From NCBI RefSeq assembly GCF_000245755.1, contig NZ_JH601088.1, forward strand, positions 1,236,760 through 1,299,091: a stretch of DNA of 62,332 nucleotides, given 5' to 3'. The DNA is from Helcococcus kunzii ATCC 51366. Its GTDB lineage: Bacteria; Bacillota; Clostridia; Tissierellales; Peptoniphilaceae. The position numbers were made by a program, and so were the translations under genes. Numbering within the stretch: position 1 is the stretch's first letter; each line of letters opens with the position of its first letter. Positions 28,032 through 38,022 of this stretch are shown one piece after another. The notes under the pieces are model-generated. The model had not been told where the DNA came from. It ran no database searches and saw only the letters and a program-made list of their open reading frames with translations.

Positions 28032-28833
28032 TTTTTACCTCTCTTTTGCAAACTTTTCCTTGAGATTTTTCATATAGCCAATTTGTTAAAGGTAGCCCAA
28101 TAAACACACCTAAAGGTAAAGCAATTACACTTGAAATCAAATTACTTAAACCAGCGTAGGCTGTTAATTGTTCTGATAATTCTGGATAGTTAGCTAATAG
28201 AGAACCTAATCCTGCTGTCATCATTGATGCTGATCCTGCTCCAGAACCCATAGCAGCCGCTAAAGGACTTACAATACCAAATCCTACAAACAATGAAACT
28301 AACACACTAAATATGATAGGTCCAAAAATTGTACCAATGATAAATATGGACATTACTCCTCTAAATTCTGCTGACTCTGCACCATATTCATCTTGAATCA
28401 AACCAACACATGCTTCTCTACTTAGCGCAAATGTCATACCTACTGATTCTCTCTTTAATCCCAATAATAAGGCAACTGGTAAAGATAGGAAAATTGTTCC
28501 CAAATTACCAAAGTTTTGTAAAACAAGTGCTAATCCTGCTCTTTTAATTTCTTCTAATTGTCCACCACTTGTTACACCAAGTTTTGCAATAAGTAAAGCT
28601 ACAATCGCACCCATCATTAAATTGGCATTTGATGCATTTTTTTCTGTAACCAATTTTAATGGCAATTTATAAATAATAAAAACAATTACCATTGCCCAAA
28701 TCAATGGAGAAAACACTATTGTTATTGATGAAATATTTAATACTTTACTCCCAATAAGTTCTGCTAAAATTGTCGCTAAAATAGCAACGATATGTAATTT
28801 ATAATCTTTTAATAAATTAGTTTTAGTTTCCAT
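28024..28833 (-). CDS. DUF3100-type integral membrane protein, possible transporter
   Basis: The 269-residue protein is almost wholly membrane-embedded (about eight helices) with conserved-looking loops LSREACVGLIQDEYGAE and AAAMGSGAGSASMMTAGLGS. From memory it matches DUF3100 membrane proteins, often found next to peptidases or amidohydrolases. No function has been shown; transport of an amino acid or acylated amino acid is an inference from the operon. Confidence 0.7.
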   Translation of the reverse strand: METKTNLLKDYKLHIVAILATILAELIGSKVLNISSITIVFSPLIWAMVIVFIIYKLPLKLVTEKNASNANLMMGAIVALLIAKLGVTSGGQLEEIKRAGLALVLQNFGNLGTIFLSLPVALLLGLKRESVGMTFALSREACVGLIQDEYGAESAEFRGVMSIFIIGTIFGPIIFSVLVSLFVGFGIVSPLAAAMGSGAGSASMMTAGLGSLLANYPELSEQLTAYAGLSNLISSVIALPLGVFIGLPLTNWLYEKSQGKVCKREVKNA

Positions 28834-28845
28834 TTCCTCACCTTC

Positions 28846-30030
28846 CTATTTTTTAGCTAATTTATTAAATGCTGTTTCTAGAAATATAGCCACACCTTTA
28901 TAGAAATCTGATTCATCCAAATCAAATTTAGAGTTATGATTTAGATAACAAACTCCATCTTTATGTGGTTTTATATTGTCCATGAAAATATATGTTCCAG
29001 GCACTTCTTGTAAGTAAAATGCCGCATCTTCAGATCCCATTGTTGGAAGTGATATATCAACTACTAAATCTGAGAATAGATTTTTAGTTAATGACTTAAC
29101 ATATTGTGTAAATTCAGGATCATTTACAAGTACTGGATACTTTCTTTCATAATTTAATTCAGCATCCCCACCATAAGATTGAGCTATTCCTTTAGCGATT
29201 TCTTCGATTCTTTTTTCAATCAAATCTCTTGTTTGCTCGTTAAGCGCTCTTGCTGTACCTAACATTTCAACTTGATCTGGAATGATATTTTGTGTAGAAC
29301 CACCTTTTATCATACAAACTGAAATCAAGCCACTTTCAACTGGAGCGATTTCTCTTGAAATTATCTTTTGAATACCAGAAATAATTTCAGCTGAAATAGC
29401 TATAGGATCAATAGCTAAATGAGGACTTGCCCCGTGACCACCTCTACCAGTCACTTTCAATGAAAATTTGTCCATTGAAGCCATTAATTCGTTTTCTCTA
29501 AAACCAATATTTCCATGTCCTAAATCTGCTAATTTCCCATTATGTAAAGATATGAAATAGTCAACTTTAGGATTTAATAAAGCTCCTTCATCTATCATTG
29601 GTTTTGCTCCACCAGGTATTTCTTCCCCTGGTTGGAAAATAAATTTAACCGCTCCCTTAATCTTATCTTTATTTTCATTAATTATTTTAGCTGTTACTAA
29701 CGCAATTGCCGTATGTGAATCATGTCCACAAGCATGCATTCTTCCTTCGTGTTGTGAAGCAAACTCTAATCCAGTTTCTTCCGCAACTGGTAAAGCATCC
29801 ATATCTGCTCTGATAGCAAGACATTCACCTTCTTCTGCTCCTTCAATCAAAGCAACTAGACCATTTCCATTTACCATTTCTACATATGATATTCCCCATT
29901 CATCTAATTTGTTTTTAACAAATTTTACCGTTTTAGGTAATTCCAATTCTAATTCTGGAATCTTATGTAATTCTCTTCTTATTTCAATAATCAGGCTTTC
30001 ATTTTCTTTTGCAAGTTTAATTGAATCCAT
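28846..30030 (-). CDS. M20-family amidohydrolase (N-acyl-amino acid / hippurate hydrolase type)
   Basis: The 394-residue metal-dependent hydrolase has the M20D motifs ADMDALPVAEETGLEF, HACGHDSHTA, FIFQPGEEIPGGA and the dimerisation-domain GRGGHGASPHLAIDPI. Its metal ligands, including the HACGHD cysteine and histidines and the EE pair, are intact. Such enzymes free amino acids from acyl conjugates. It is the first gene of an operon that ends in serine dehydratase, so an N-acyl-serine or related substrate is plausible but unproven. Confidence 0.85.
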   Translation of the reverse strand: MDSIKLAKENESLIIEIRRELHKIPELELELPKTVKFVKNKLDEWGISYVEMVNGNGLVALIEGAEEGECLAIRADMDALPVAEETGLEFASQHEGRMHACGHDSHTAIALVTAKIINENKDKIKGAVKFIFQPGEEIPGGAKPMIDEGALLNPKVDYFISLHNGKLADLGHGNIGFRENELMASMDKFSLKVTGRGGHGASPHLAIDPIAISAEIISGIQKIISREIAPVESGLISVCMIKGGSTQNIIPDQVEMLGTARALNEQTRDLIEKRIEEIAKGIAQSYGGDAELNYERKYPVLVNDPEFTQYVKSLTKNLFSDLVVDISLPTMGSEDAAFYLQEVPGTYIFMDNIKPHKDGVCYLNHNSKFDLDESDFYKGVAIFLETAFNKLAKK

Positions 30031-30227
30031 TTTATTCTCCTATTATGTATGTTTTTTCCTTTTAGAATATGTTATTTACTAAAGTTATTATCGCGCGCAT
30101 AACACTCTAGTAGACGTTTTGGATTATGAAATCATTTTCCTTACACAGACATTGTAGTGATAATTTTACCGTTTGTAAAATTGAATTTATTAATCATATA
30201 GTTGAATTTTATTAATAATAAGACCTG

Positions 30228-30256
30228 TTGAATTTTGTCAATAACAATTGTATGAT
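30228..30256 (+). promoter_or_regulatory. Promoter of the LysR regulator
   Basis: TTGAAT (30228-30233) and TATGAT (30251-30256) are separated by 17 bp on the plus strand, just before the ribosome site AAGGAGG. It lies in the shared divergent region where an autoregulating LysR protein would bind. Confidence 0.65.
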
Positions 30257-30276
30257 GTTTGTGTAAGGAGGAATTT

Positions 30277-31149
30277 ATGAATACGGATGACTTGATTACT
30301 TTCATTAAAGCGTCGGAATTACTTAACTTTTCCAAAACCGCTGAAGAATTAAACTATTCTCAGTCGACGATCACAATACAAATAAAGAAATTAGAAAACG
30401 AATTCGGTGTACAGTTGTTTAACCGTATTGGCAAAAACTTGAGTTTAACGCCTGCCGGTGAACAGCTATTGACTCATGCGCACAATATTATAAACACAGT
30501 CAAAAAAGCAAAATCTGATATGGGTAGCCCAAGTTCAGAAGATAAAAGAGTTAGAATAGGATGTATTGATTCCATTTGCAACTATTACATTCCAAATATG
30601 TTAGCAAAAATGGCAGAGAAAAATCTAGATATCAATATAAATATCACCACTGGATCAATCAAGAAATTATTCGAATTATTGGACAAAAACATTATAGATT
30701 TTGTGTACATATTTGATAAAAGTACATATTCAGAAAAATGGGTAAAAGTCTTCGATATTAAGGAGCAACTAAACTTCGTAACTTCTATAGAAAGCTTACA
30801 AGAAAAAGATCATCAAATCCATGACATATTAGATAACCATTTTTACCTAACAGAAAAAATGGACAACTACAGACACGCACTAGACCAAAAACTTGCGGAA
30901 TACAACATTGAAATTTCCCCAATACTAGAAGTTTCAAACACAGACATCATCATAAATCTATTACAAAAGAAAAAAGGAATCTCCTTCTTACCAAGCTTTG
31001 TCTACAACAGATGTCTAGACGAAACAAACATAAAAATAATCAACATCAATGACTTTGAATTAGAAATGTCGAGACAACTTTTCTACCACAAAGCAAAATT
31101 CTTAACAAATGAAATGAAGGAAGTAATTAAGTTATTAAAGGAAATTTAG
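30277..31149 (+). CDS. LysR-family transcriptional regulator
   Basis: The 290-residue protein has an N-terminal winged helix (FSKTAEELNYSQSTITIQIKKLENEFG, about 20-46) and a LysR effector domain. ATG 30277 follows AAGGAGG at the right distance; six upstream codons are rejected. It is divergent from the amidohydrolase operon, the classic layout for a LysR activator of that operon. The inducer is unknown. Confidence 0.88.
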   Translation: MNTDDLITFIKASELLNFSKTAEELNYSQSTITIQIKKLENEFGVQLFNRIGKNLSLTPAGEQLLTHAHNIINTVKKAKSDMGSPSSEDKRVRIGCIDSICNYYIPNMLAKMAEKNLDININITTGSIKKLFELLDKNIIDFVYIFDKSTYSEKWVKVFDIKEQLNFVTSIESLQEKDHQIHDILDNHFYLTEKMDNYRHALDQKLAEYNIEISPILEVSNTDIIINLLQKKKGISFLPSFVYNRCLDETNIKIININDFELEMSRQLFYHKAKFLTNEMKEVIKLLKEI

Positions 31150-31166
31150 AAGGAAATGATAAGGTA

Positions 31167-31193
31167 TGGAGCTGAAAGCTCCATTCTTTTTTT
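31167..31193 (+). terminator. Terminator of the LysR gene
   Basis: TGGAGCT-GAA-AGCTCCA is followed by TTCTTTTTTT, 18 bases after the stop codon on the plus strand. Confidence 0.85.
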
Positions 31194-31208
31194 GGAGAGT
31201 TTTGGATA

Positions 31209-31235
31209 AAAAAATAGACTAGATTAATTCTAGTC
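31209..31235 (-). terminator. Terminator of the tRNA pair
   Basis: On the minus strand GACTAGA-ATTAA-TCTAGTC is followed by TATTTTTTT. It lies about 165 bases beyond tRNA-Leu. Between the two is an AT-rich stretch (31236-31400) with TGTAGC repeats and no gene. Confidence 0.75.
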
Positions 31236-31400
31236 CATTATTTTTCAACATTTTTACTACTTATAACTTGCTACATTTTAGCTACATTTAAGTGGTTTAT
31301 ACCGATTTATATAGGTTTATATGCAAAATTTATGAATTTTTATAACCAATAACTGTGCATTTCCCTACATCTCGGTTTATCCCGTTGAATAAATATTTTA

Positions 31401-31485
31401 TGGTGCGGATGAGAGGAATCGAACCCCCACATCTTTCGATACTAGATCCTAAGTCTAGCGCGTCTGCCAGTTCCGCCACATCCGC
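31401..31485 (-). tRNA. tRNA-Leu (anticodon UAG)
   Basis: The minus strand folds as a class II tRNA. Acceptor GCGGATG pairs with CATCCGC, the anticodon stem-loop is CTAGACTTAGGATCTAG with anticodon TAG, there is a variable arm, and the T arm contains GGGGTTCGATTCC. The CCA end is encoded (31401-31403). It reads CUN leucine codons. Confidence 0.95.
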
Positions 31486-31486
31486 A

Positions 31487-31562
31487 TGGGGTGGATAATG
31501 GGATTCGAACCCACGATACCAGGAGCCACAACCCTGTGCCTTACCACTTGGCTATATCCACC
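31487..31562 (-). tRNA. tRNA-His (anticodon GUG)
   Basis: The minus strand folds as a normal cloverleaf with anticodon loop TTGTGGC (anticodon GTG). The 5' end is GGTGGATA and the 3' end TATCCACCCCA, which leaves the extra G-1 paired with C73, the histidine identity feature. CCA is encoded. It is transcribed ahead of tRNA-Leu. Confidence 0.95.
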
Positions 31563-31586
31563 ACACATTTTGTGATTACTTTATAT

Positions 31587-31615
31587 ATTCTACATTAATA
31601 GAATTAGTTTGTCAA
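31587..31615 (-). promoter_or_regulatory. Promoter of the tRNA-His/tRNA-Leu pair
   Basis: On the minus strand TTGACA (31610-31615) and TAGAAT (31587-31592) are 17 bp apart, and the -10 ends 24 bp before tRNA-His. Confidence 0.8.
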
Positions 31616-31736
31616 ATTTTTTCTATATTTTTTTAACATATTGGATTAGAGTCGTAGTTCAGAATAGCCAACACTTTTTCATAAGTTAAATATTTCGTTA
31701 TATAGTTGGAGAAATTGTCACAATTACATGTTTTAT

Positions 31737-31840
31737 TGTATAAATTATGTTTTGCTGTATAAATTATGTTTTGCTGTATAAATTATATTTCATTGTATAT
31801 ATTATGTTTCGTTGTATATATTATGTTTTGTTGTATAAAT
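31737..31840. repeat. 19-bp tandem repeat, five full copies and a partial
   Basis: The unit TGTATAAATTATGTTTTGC repeats with exact 19-bp steps at 31737, 31756, 31775, 31794 and 31813, with a partial copy at 31832. Copies 3 to 5 have a few substitutions. There is no gene across it. Its origin is unknown; slippage or a protein-binding iteron array are both possible. Confidence 0.9.
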
Positions 31841-31872
31841 TTTAAAATAAATAATATTTTATCACATTTTTT

Positions 31873-32222
31873 ATGGTCTCTAAATACCCCACCCCCGTAT
31901 ATTTCAGACCATGCCTTAATTTTTATGGTCCTAAAAATACCCCCTATAGGTATATTTTGGACCATACGCAAAAGGTATTTCTTCATCAATATGGTCTAGA
32001 TATACCCCTCCTGGGTATTTTTCGGACCACTTTAAAAAGGAATATTTAATGAATACAATAAAATTTTTAAAATCTATGGTCTTTTTTATACCCCCTAGGG
32101 GTATCTACGGACCATATTTTTTTAAACTATGGTCTAAAATATACCCCCCAGGGGTATCCAAGGGCCATATCTCCTCTAGATTATGGTCTAAAATATACCC
32201 ACCAGGGGTATCTACAAACCAT
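31873..32222. repeat. Cluster 2 of ATGGTC/GACCAT palindromes (six 40-bp copies)
   Basis: Copies are at 31873-31912, 31925-31965, 31991-32030, 32076-32115, 32129-32168 and 32183-32222. The best copies have ATGGTC, then TATACCCCC, then GGGGTATCTACGGACCAT. Start-to-start steps are 52, 66, 85, 53 and 54 bp. The same family occurs 25 kb away at 6364-6636. The remaining gap to the GH4 gene (32223-32385) has only a GATACC/GGGTATC hairpin near 32338-32356 and no gene. Confidence 0.88.
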
Positions 32223-32385
32223 TCCCGATGGAAAATCAGTAACAATTGATACAAATATTAATGTAATAATGTACATCATATTCCACATCTTATCATTTCT
32301 ATCTTATATACCCTCAATTCCTCTGCCTATTACAGAAGATACCTCTTCGGGGTATCATCATTAAAACCACTATCAACAATAAATC

Positions 32386-32433
32386 AAAAGAGACTGGGAC
32401 AAAACAACTTTTCAGTCATTTCGCAACAGTCTC
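32386..32433 (-). terminator. Terminator of the GH4/membrane protein genes
   Basis: On the minus strand GAGACTGTTGCGAAA ... TTTTGTCCCAGTCTC is followed by TTTTG, 33 bases after the GH4 stop. Third member of the repeated terminator family. Confidence 0.8.
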
Positions 32434-32466
32434 TTTTTATTAATTTAGATTAAGATACCTTAATTA

Positions 32467-33855
32467 CTAGTTGCTTTTCATTAATTCATCTACATAAGAT
32501 ACAATGTCTTCATCTTTTTCAATTTCTGCTATTTTATCTGCAAATTGAGGTAGATGTTTTTTGTGTGCATATAGTAATTCGTCTAGAATTCTTTTTGCTA
32601 GTTTTCCGCCTGGTACTAATGGATTGATTGTAAATGCGTGTAGTGCTGCATTGTAGTCACCATCGATTGCGGCGCGGATTACTGTTTCTTCCATAGCTTT
32701 CATTAATTGAATCATTCCTCTTGCTGCAGGCATAAATGCTCCCCAGTTTTCTGGGTTTGCTCCTCTTGAATCTATTGTAGCAGAAACTTCAACTATACAG
32801 TCGTATGGTAGGTCAGTTATTGTTCCATTGTTTCTTGTTGATACTACCATTTGTGTACCTTTGTTGTTTACAATTGAAGCGATGATTTCGCAAGCCGCAT
32901 CAGAATAATGTGTTCCACCTCTTTGTGTTAATTCTTCAGGTTTGTAGTCTAATGCTGGATCTTTGTAAAGTTCGAAAAGTCTCTTTTCCGTTTCTTTTAC
33001 GACTTGTGCTCTAGTTTTGCCTCCCTTAAATTCTTCTATGGAATGTTGTAGCATTTCATCTTCAATGTAATAATATCTGTGATAGCCGCATGGAAGCATT
33101 TTTAGATCTCTTAATTGTTCAACGTGGAAAGATGCATCGTGAATGTTTTTCAAGTCTGATTCTGCATCTTCTTGTCCATAAAGTAATTCGATAACCTTGT
33201 CTGTTATTTCATTACCATCTTTATCCCAAACTCTATGCCAATGGAAGTGATTTAAGCCTGCAAATCTAAAGTGTAAATCCTCTTTTTCAACACCTAGTTT
33301 TTCAGCCACTGTTGTAACATGATTAATTGGCACATTACATAGACCAATAGTTTTTTCCCATCCGAAGTGTTTGATTGCAGCTTCAGTTACTATTCCGGCT
33401 GGGTTAGTAAAGTCGATTAACCAAGCATCTGGACATTGAACTCTCATATCATCGATTATTTGTCCTATCACTGGAATGGTCCTAAATGCTTTAAACATTC
33501 CGCCAGCACCATTAGTTTCTTGTCCTAGTACTCCATGTGATAATGGAATTCTTTCATCTTTGACTCTTGCATCTAATAGTCCAACTCTAAATTGTGTTGT
33601 TACAAAGTCTGCATTTTTCAAGGCTTCAAATCTATCTAATGTTAATTCAACTTCCCAATCAAGACCAGCAGCCTTAACCATTCTTTTTGCCATTGCACCT
33701 ACAATGTTAAGTTTTTCTTCACCTTCAGGGATATCAACCAAAACAATCTTCCCAATGTTTAGTTGATCCTTTCTCTTAATATATCCTTCCATTAATTCAG
33801 GTGTGTATGATGAACCACCACCAATAGTTACGATTTTTAATTTTCCATTTTCCAT
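32467..33855 (-). CDS. 6-phospho-beta-glucosidase, glycoside hydrolase family 4
   Basis: GH4 enzymes cleave phosphorylated disaccharides by an NAD- and metal-dependent redox mechanism. The 462-residue protein has the nucleotide fold GGGSSYTPELMEG at residue 13. Metal-ligand motifs GLCNVPINH (cysteine) and GLNHFHW (histidine) are intact. The sequence is of the LicH/CelF beta-glucosidase branch. It lies beside a PTS island that delivers 6-phospho-beta-glucosides and complements the GH1 enzyme. Confidence 0.9.
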   Translation of the reverse strand: MENGKLKIVTIGGGSSYTPELMEGYIKRKDQLNIGKIVLVDIPEGEEKLNIVGAMAKRMVKAAGLDWEVELTLDRFEALKNADFVTTQFRVGLLDARVKDERIPLSHGVLGQETNGAGGMFKAFRTIPVIGQIIDDMRVQCPDAWLIDFTNPAGIVTEAAIKHFGWEKTIGLCNVPINHVTTVAEKLGVEKEDLHFRFAGLNHFHWHRVWDKDGNEITDKVIELLYGQEDAESDLKNIHDASFHVEQLRDLKMLPCGYHRYYYIEDEMLQHSIEEFKGGKTRAQVVKETEKRLFELYKDPALDYKPEELTQRGGTHYSDAACEIIASIVNNKGTQMVVSTRNNGTITDLPYDCIVEVSATIDSRGANPENWGAFMPAARGMIQLMKAMEETVIRAAIDGDYNAALHAFTINPLVPGGKLAKRILDELLYAHKKHLPQFADKIAEIEKDEDIVSYVDELMKSN

Positions 33856-33877
33856 TATTCTCTCCTCTTATGAAATT

Positions 33878-34519
33878 CTAATATTGAGTAACTTTCTTTA
33901 CTATCGGTTTAAGTATTTTGATGAAAATACCTATAAAAATATTAAAGATCAATATTCCCAAAATCGTTCCTTCTCTTACATATAAATGTGTAGAGAATAT
34001 TCTACTTATCGCTATACTTACCGTTACAGCAATCAAATCAAGAGATAGTCTCACTTTTGAGAATTTGATGCCAAATCTATCAGCAAATGCTCCAGAAAAA
34101 CCTTCTGGTGGCATAGTTACGATATCTAAGCACATCATTGCTGATACTGCCATGGTTGTGATGAAAATTCCGATTACAAAAAATCCTATTCTTCCAATAT
34201 ATGATGATATATGAAATTTGAAAACATCATAGATGAAAAAGTTTATTACAAATCCTAAAAATGAAATGATTGGAATCTGTAGTAAATTAGATTTTTTATA
34301 TTTTTTACCAGATAAGAGTATCTGAGTAATTATCAGTAAACCATTCACAATCATGGTAATATAACCAATCTTTATATTTGTTAGTGCGGAAATTGCTGTC
34401 CCCATAGAATCCCAGGCTGGCATACCAACGTCAGCCTTAAACATCATAGACACACCAAAACTTAGTATAAGAATGAGCACTATAAGCAAAATATAAGACT
34501 TTAATTTACTTTTTTTCAT
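33878..34519 (-). CDS. YczE/YitT-like integral membrane protein
   Basis: The 213-residue protein has about five or six helices and motifs common to the YczE/YyaS family (FKADVGMPAWDSMGTAIS near the N-terminus; MPPEGFSGAFADRFG). Function in this family is poorly known. It ends 22 bp before the GH4 gene, so the two are probably co-transcribed. Two strong hairpins precede it. Confidence 0.75.
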   Translation of the reverse strand: MKKSKLKSYILLIVLILILSFGVSMMFKADVGMPAWDSMGTAISALTNIKIGYITMIVNGLLIITQILLSGKKYKKSNLLQIPIISFLGFVINFFIYDVFKFHISSYIGRIGFFVIGIFITTMAVSAMMCLDIVTMPPEGFSGAFADRFGIKFSKVRLSLDLIAVTVSIAISRIFSTHLYVREGTILGILIFNIFIGIFIKILKPIVKKVTQY

Positions 34520-34560
34520 GTTTTTCCTATATAATTTATTTTTTAATCCATAACATTAAT

Positions 34561-34588
34561 ACAGAAGCTCAGAAATCTGAGCTTCTGT
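34561..34588. promoter_or_regulatory. Strong palindrome upstream of the YczE-like gene
   Basis: ACAGAAGCTCAG and CTGAGCTTCTGT are perfect reverse complements around AAAT; outer CATAAC/GTTATG arms extend it to about 34551-34597. No U-run follows on either strand, so it is more likely an operator or mRNA structure than a terminator. Confidence 0.6.
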
Positions 34589-34614
34589 AAAGTTATGTCA
34601 GTTTAGGTCTCCTC

Positions 34615-34643
34615 TGGCTAGATCCCCCCAATATATCTAGCCA
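34615..34643. promoter_or_regulatory. Second hairpin between the GH1 and YczE-like genes
   Basis: TGGCTAGAT and ATCTAGCCA pair around an 11-base loop. It may end the GH1 operon or belong to the regulation of the next gene. No U-run is present on the minus strand. Confidence 0.45.
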
Positions 34644-34721
34644 TGATATGCTTTTTTACAAGCAACTAAAGGAGAACTTGGATAGATAAGTTTTCGGTCA
34701 TATTCATCACAATTATACGAC

Positions 34722-36158
<1,437 letters not shown>

Positions 36159-36184
36159 TCATTTTAGAACAAATTCAATTTATT

Positions 36185-37546
36185 CTATAAAACATCTGCT
36201 AATTCGTCTACGCCTTCTTCTTGTTGTTTCAATAATTTCTTGTCATATGCTTTGAAGAATGGATAATAAATTAATCCTGAAACTAAAACTGAAATTACTG
36301 CAACAATTGCACCTTTATAGTCACCACCTGTTGCAATAAATGCCCCTATACCAAATGGTGTTGGCCAAGGTTGTTGAGCAATAATTGGTCTTACAAAACC
36401 TGATGCAATTGATAGATAACCAATTGCTGCACCTACCATTGGAGCAACCATGAATGGAATTGCTAATATTGGGTTATAAACTACTGGCATACCAAATATT
36501 ACAGGTTCGTTAATATTAAATAATCCTGGAACAATAGCGGATTTACCAATAGCTTTTAATTGTTCTGATCTTGCTAAGAAAATACACATTACAACTAAAC
36601 CTAATGTCGCACCAGATCCACCAGGATATGAAAATGCATTATAGAATTCACCAGCAAATGGTATGTTTGCACCTTGTGCGTTAGCTTGCATATTTTGTAG
36701 CACGATTGGTGAAACTAATGATGAAATAATTGTTGCACCATGGATACCTACAACCCATAAAGCATGTATTAATAAGTGAATTACTAGAACACCAGGTAGT
36801 GTACCAGCTATTTTTGTTACGAATCCAAATGGTACTTGTATAATTTGGAATAAGTCAGTATTTAGTGCTACTAAAACACCTTGAATGATAAATATTACGA
36901 ATGATAAAACTGCAGTTGGTATTAACGCTGAGAATGAGTTTGCTACACCAGAAGGCACTTCTTCAGGCATTTTAACTATTAAGTTTTTCTTAATACAGAA
37001 TTTATAAATGTTTACTACTAGCCATGAAGTTATGATTGCTGTAAATATACCTGTAGCACCTAATCTTGATAGACCATCGCCACCAACAGCCCAACCATTA
37101 ATAACTGCAGAACCACCTTTTTCTAATTCTGAAATATCAGTTAATAATTTGAATCCTGCTTCTTTAGCAAATTGTGGAATTAACATAAAGAAACCAAACA
37201 CTGATAATAACATACCGTTTATTGGATTCATCTTTTCAATTTCTTCTTCCTCAGCAATTATTCTTGTATATTCGTATGAAATTACTAATAGGAAGTATAA
37301 ACCGATAATCCCCATAGATGCTTTATTTGCTAACATGTAAATATTAGTTACTTTTAGGAATGTCGCATCCCAAATACCTTGTAATGGTGTAATTACATCT
37401 GGTAAAATTGTCAATACTAAAAACATTGACCCTACAATTGTGAATGGTATGGATGCCATACCTGCAGCTGTGATAGCTCTAACTAATCTAAGTTGGGATA
37501 TTTTTGACATTGGACCCATTAGATATTTTTCTAAAAACTTAAACAT
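36185..37546 (-). CDS. celB: PTS EIIC, lactose/cellobiose family
   Basis: The 453-residue membrane transporter has about ten helices. Its central region, HALWVVGIHGA, and the FNINEPVIFGMPVVYNP motif are the EIIC signature of the Lac/Cel family. It takes up a beta-glucoside while EIIB phosphorylates it. It sits between a small membrane gene and the GH1 gene. Confidence 0.94.
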   Translation of the reverse strand: MFKFLEKYLMGPMSKISQLRLVRAITAAGMASIPFTIVGSMFLVLTILPDVITPLQGIWDATFLKVTNIYMLANKASMGIIGLYFLLVISYEYTRIIAEEEEIEKMNPINGMLLSVFGFFMLIPQFAKEAGFKLLTDISELEKGGSAVINGWAVGGDGLSRLGATGIFTAIITSWLVVNIYKFCIKKNLIVKMPEEVPSGVANSFSALIPTAVLSFVIFIIQGVLVALNTDLFQIIQVPFGFVTKIAGTLPGVLVIHLLIHALWVVGIHGATIISSLVSPIVLQNMQANAQGANIPFAGEFYNAFSYPGGSGATLGLVVMCIFLARSEQLKAIGKSAIVPGLFNINEPVIFGMPVVYNPILAIPFMVAPMVGAAIGYLSIASGFVRPIIAQQPWPTPFGIGAFIATGGDYKGAIVAVISVLVSGLIYYPFFKAYDKKLLKQQEEGVDELADVL

Positions 37547-37561
37547 TTTTCCTCCAATATA

Positions 37562-38014
37562 TTATTTTTCATTATTCAATCTTATTATTTTTCTAATCAC
37601 GAAAAGTTTTATAATCATCCCAATCGCAAATGTAATAATTGGATAATAAAATTTACTATAGTAAGGAAATAACATCTTATAATCTATAATTACAACGATT
37701 ATCATTAAAACATCCAATATTAATGTTATTTTCATTACATTTAGTGTCCAATTAAATTGCTTTTGTTTGTGATTATGTAGTGAAGCATATTGATCTACCA
37801 TACATATCAAATATGCTGCGAAAAAGATGAAAGGTACAACTGCAAGAATTGGCTTAGTTAATAAAGCTAAATAAAACCAATAAATAGAATATACCAGCAA
37901 AAATGCTGACATATATCTAATAAAAGTGGTTTTAGCATACTTTAATCCCAATTCATGCCTTTGTTTTTCAAATTCTCGCATCTTTTTATTTGAGTTTTTA
38001 CTTTTTCTACTCAT
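37562..38014 (-). CDS. Small membrane protein of the PTS operon
   Basis: The 150-residue protein has a basic N-terminus (RKSKNSNKKMREFEKQRHELG) and about four helices. I do not recognise it. It is enclosed between EIIB (8 bp gap) and EIIC (15 bp gap), so it is surely co-expressed; a role in transporter assembly or stability is a guess. Confidence 0.75.
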   Translation of the reverse strand: MSRKSKNSNKKMREFEKQRHELGLKYAKTTFIRYMSAFLLVYSIYWFYLALLTKPILAVVPFIFFAAYLICMVDQYASLHNHKQKQFNWTLNVMKITLILDVLMIIVVIIDYKMLFPYYSKFYYPIITFAIGMIIKLFVIRKIIRLNNEK

Positions 38015-38022
38015 ACAATTTA

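Noticed and set aside
31201..31240. GACTAGA hairpin as a second terminator of the LysR gene
   Set aside because: The longer U-run is on the minus strand, fitting the tRNA transcript; the LysR gene already has its own terminator at 31167-31193.
31766..32249. Open frames across the tandem repeat and second palindrome cluster
   Set aside because: They run through repeat DNA on both strands, have low-complexity composition and no ribosome sites; they are chance frames.
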